A program made the translations under genes and the position numbers. A DNA stretch of 6,674 nucleotides from Anammoximicrobium sp032229885 (lineage in GTDB: Bacteria; Planctomycetota; Planctomycetia; Pirellulales; Pirellulaceae): NCBI GenBank assembly GCA_032229885.1, contig JAVYAJ010000106.1:1-6674 (forward strand). The letters run 5' to 3'. Each line of letters opens with the position of its first letter. Position 1 is the first letter of the stretch. This document shows, in pieces, positions 6,479-6,674 of this stretch. The notes beneath the pieces were generated by a model. It made no database searches. It was not told the origin of the DNA and was given only the letters and a program-made list of their open reading frames with translations.

Positions 6479-6501
6479 GCGGGCCACTGCCCGCAACCCA
6501 A
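6479..6501. repeat. Hairpin-forming dispersed repeat, copy 2, just after the stop codon
   Basis: GCGGGC (6479-6484) and GCCCGC (6489-6494) form a perfect six-pair stem with a CACT loop, beginning two bases after the TAA at 6475-6477. It is followed by AACCCAA, as in copy 1 at 456-478. Position suggests a transcript-end or 3'-protecting role, but there is no T-run, and the second copy elsewhere favours a dispersed repeat. Confidence 0.55.
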
Positions 6502-6511
6502 GAATCTGTTT

Positions 6512-6674
6512 GGCCGAAGGCCTCCGATCACCGTAGCCTGGGGCAACGCCCCAGGGCTGGCGCCGCGCGTGCCTTTTTTGGCCGAAGGCCATATTCATGC
6601 GGGCCGCGGTGACACGTTGATGTTGGCCTTCGGCCAACACGGTTGCTGTCGTCTCTGGCTCCTGGGGCGTTGCC
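6512..6674. repeat. Composite hairpin repeat block running off the right edge
   Basis: The block has repeated units. GGCCGAAGGCC occurs at 6512-6522 and 6580-6590, and its reverse complement sits at 6625-6635 inside an 8-bp perfect stem (6621-6639, loop TTC). A 19-base hairpin with 8-bp arms and an AAC loop spans 6537-6555 (CCTGGGGC / GCCCCAGG). The last 14 bases (6661-6674) are the start of the reverse complement of that same 19-mer, so the segment between is flanked by inverted copies. Motifs of this type are, from memory, abundant between planctomycete genes. No coding gene is supported in it. Confidence 0.75.

Noticed and set aside
6574..6591. T-run plus hairpin as an intrinsic terminator
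   Set aside because: The six Ts precede the hairpin on the plus strand, and on the minus strand the run is A, so neither orientation has stem followed by Ts.
6455..6640. Minus-strand open frame of 61 codons at the right edge
   Set aside because: It lies across the repeat hairpins and the end of the glycosidase-like gene; its translation simply reads the repeats.

Overview
The window comes from a GC-rich bacterium, most likely a planctomycete of the Pirellulales type. The pointers are the Tat-type start of the first oxidoreductase gene, its pairing with a membrane polyferredoxin, a large exported glycosidase-like protein, long intergenic spacers, and intergenic repeats of a style I associate with that group (GAGTAC-type hexamer runs, a GGAGGGACGC...CTCCGTCG inverted repeat, GGCCGAAGGCC and CCTGGGGCAACGCCCCAGG hairpins). 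The taxon is inferred from memory of such genomes; no marker gene is present.

Layout. Bases 1-284 (minus strand) hold the 5' end of a gene for a secreted protein with a molybdopterin-binding/CinA-like motif; it runs off the left edge. Bases 285-1341 form a long non-coding stretch with a hairpin repeat, a hexamer tandem repeat facing an inverted copy of itself, several GC-rich dyads, a 17-codon mini-ORF with a strong ribosome binding site, and a long inverted repeat about 110 bases before the next gene. Bases 1342-2709 and 2706-3971 (plus strand) are two genes sharing an ATGA stop/start overlap: a Tat-signal FAD-dependent oxidoreductase and a membrane polyferredoxin that looks like a natural NapH-NapG fusion. 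After a 391-base spacer, 4363-6477 (plus) encodes a 704-residue exported glycoside-hydrolase-like protein. From 6478 to the right edge the DNA is packed with small perfect hairpins and repeat fragments.

How the parts may work together. The overlapping pair is the most interesting unit. The flavoenzyme carries a Tat signal, and the polyferredoxin has two CxxxCP motifs next to membrane segments, an internal RRR-plus-hydrophobic segment and four ferredoxin-type cysteine clusters. This suggests an electron path between the membrane and an exported flavoenzyme whose substrate cannot be told from sequence. The glycosidase-like gene lies downstream on the same strand with its own long leader, so shared function is possible but unproven. 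No phage, CRISPR, tRNA, rRNA or transposase gene was recognised.
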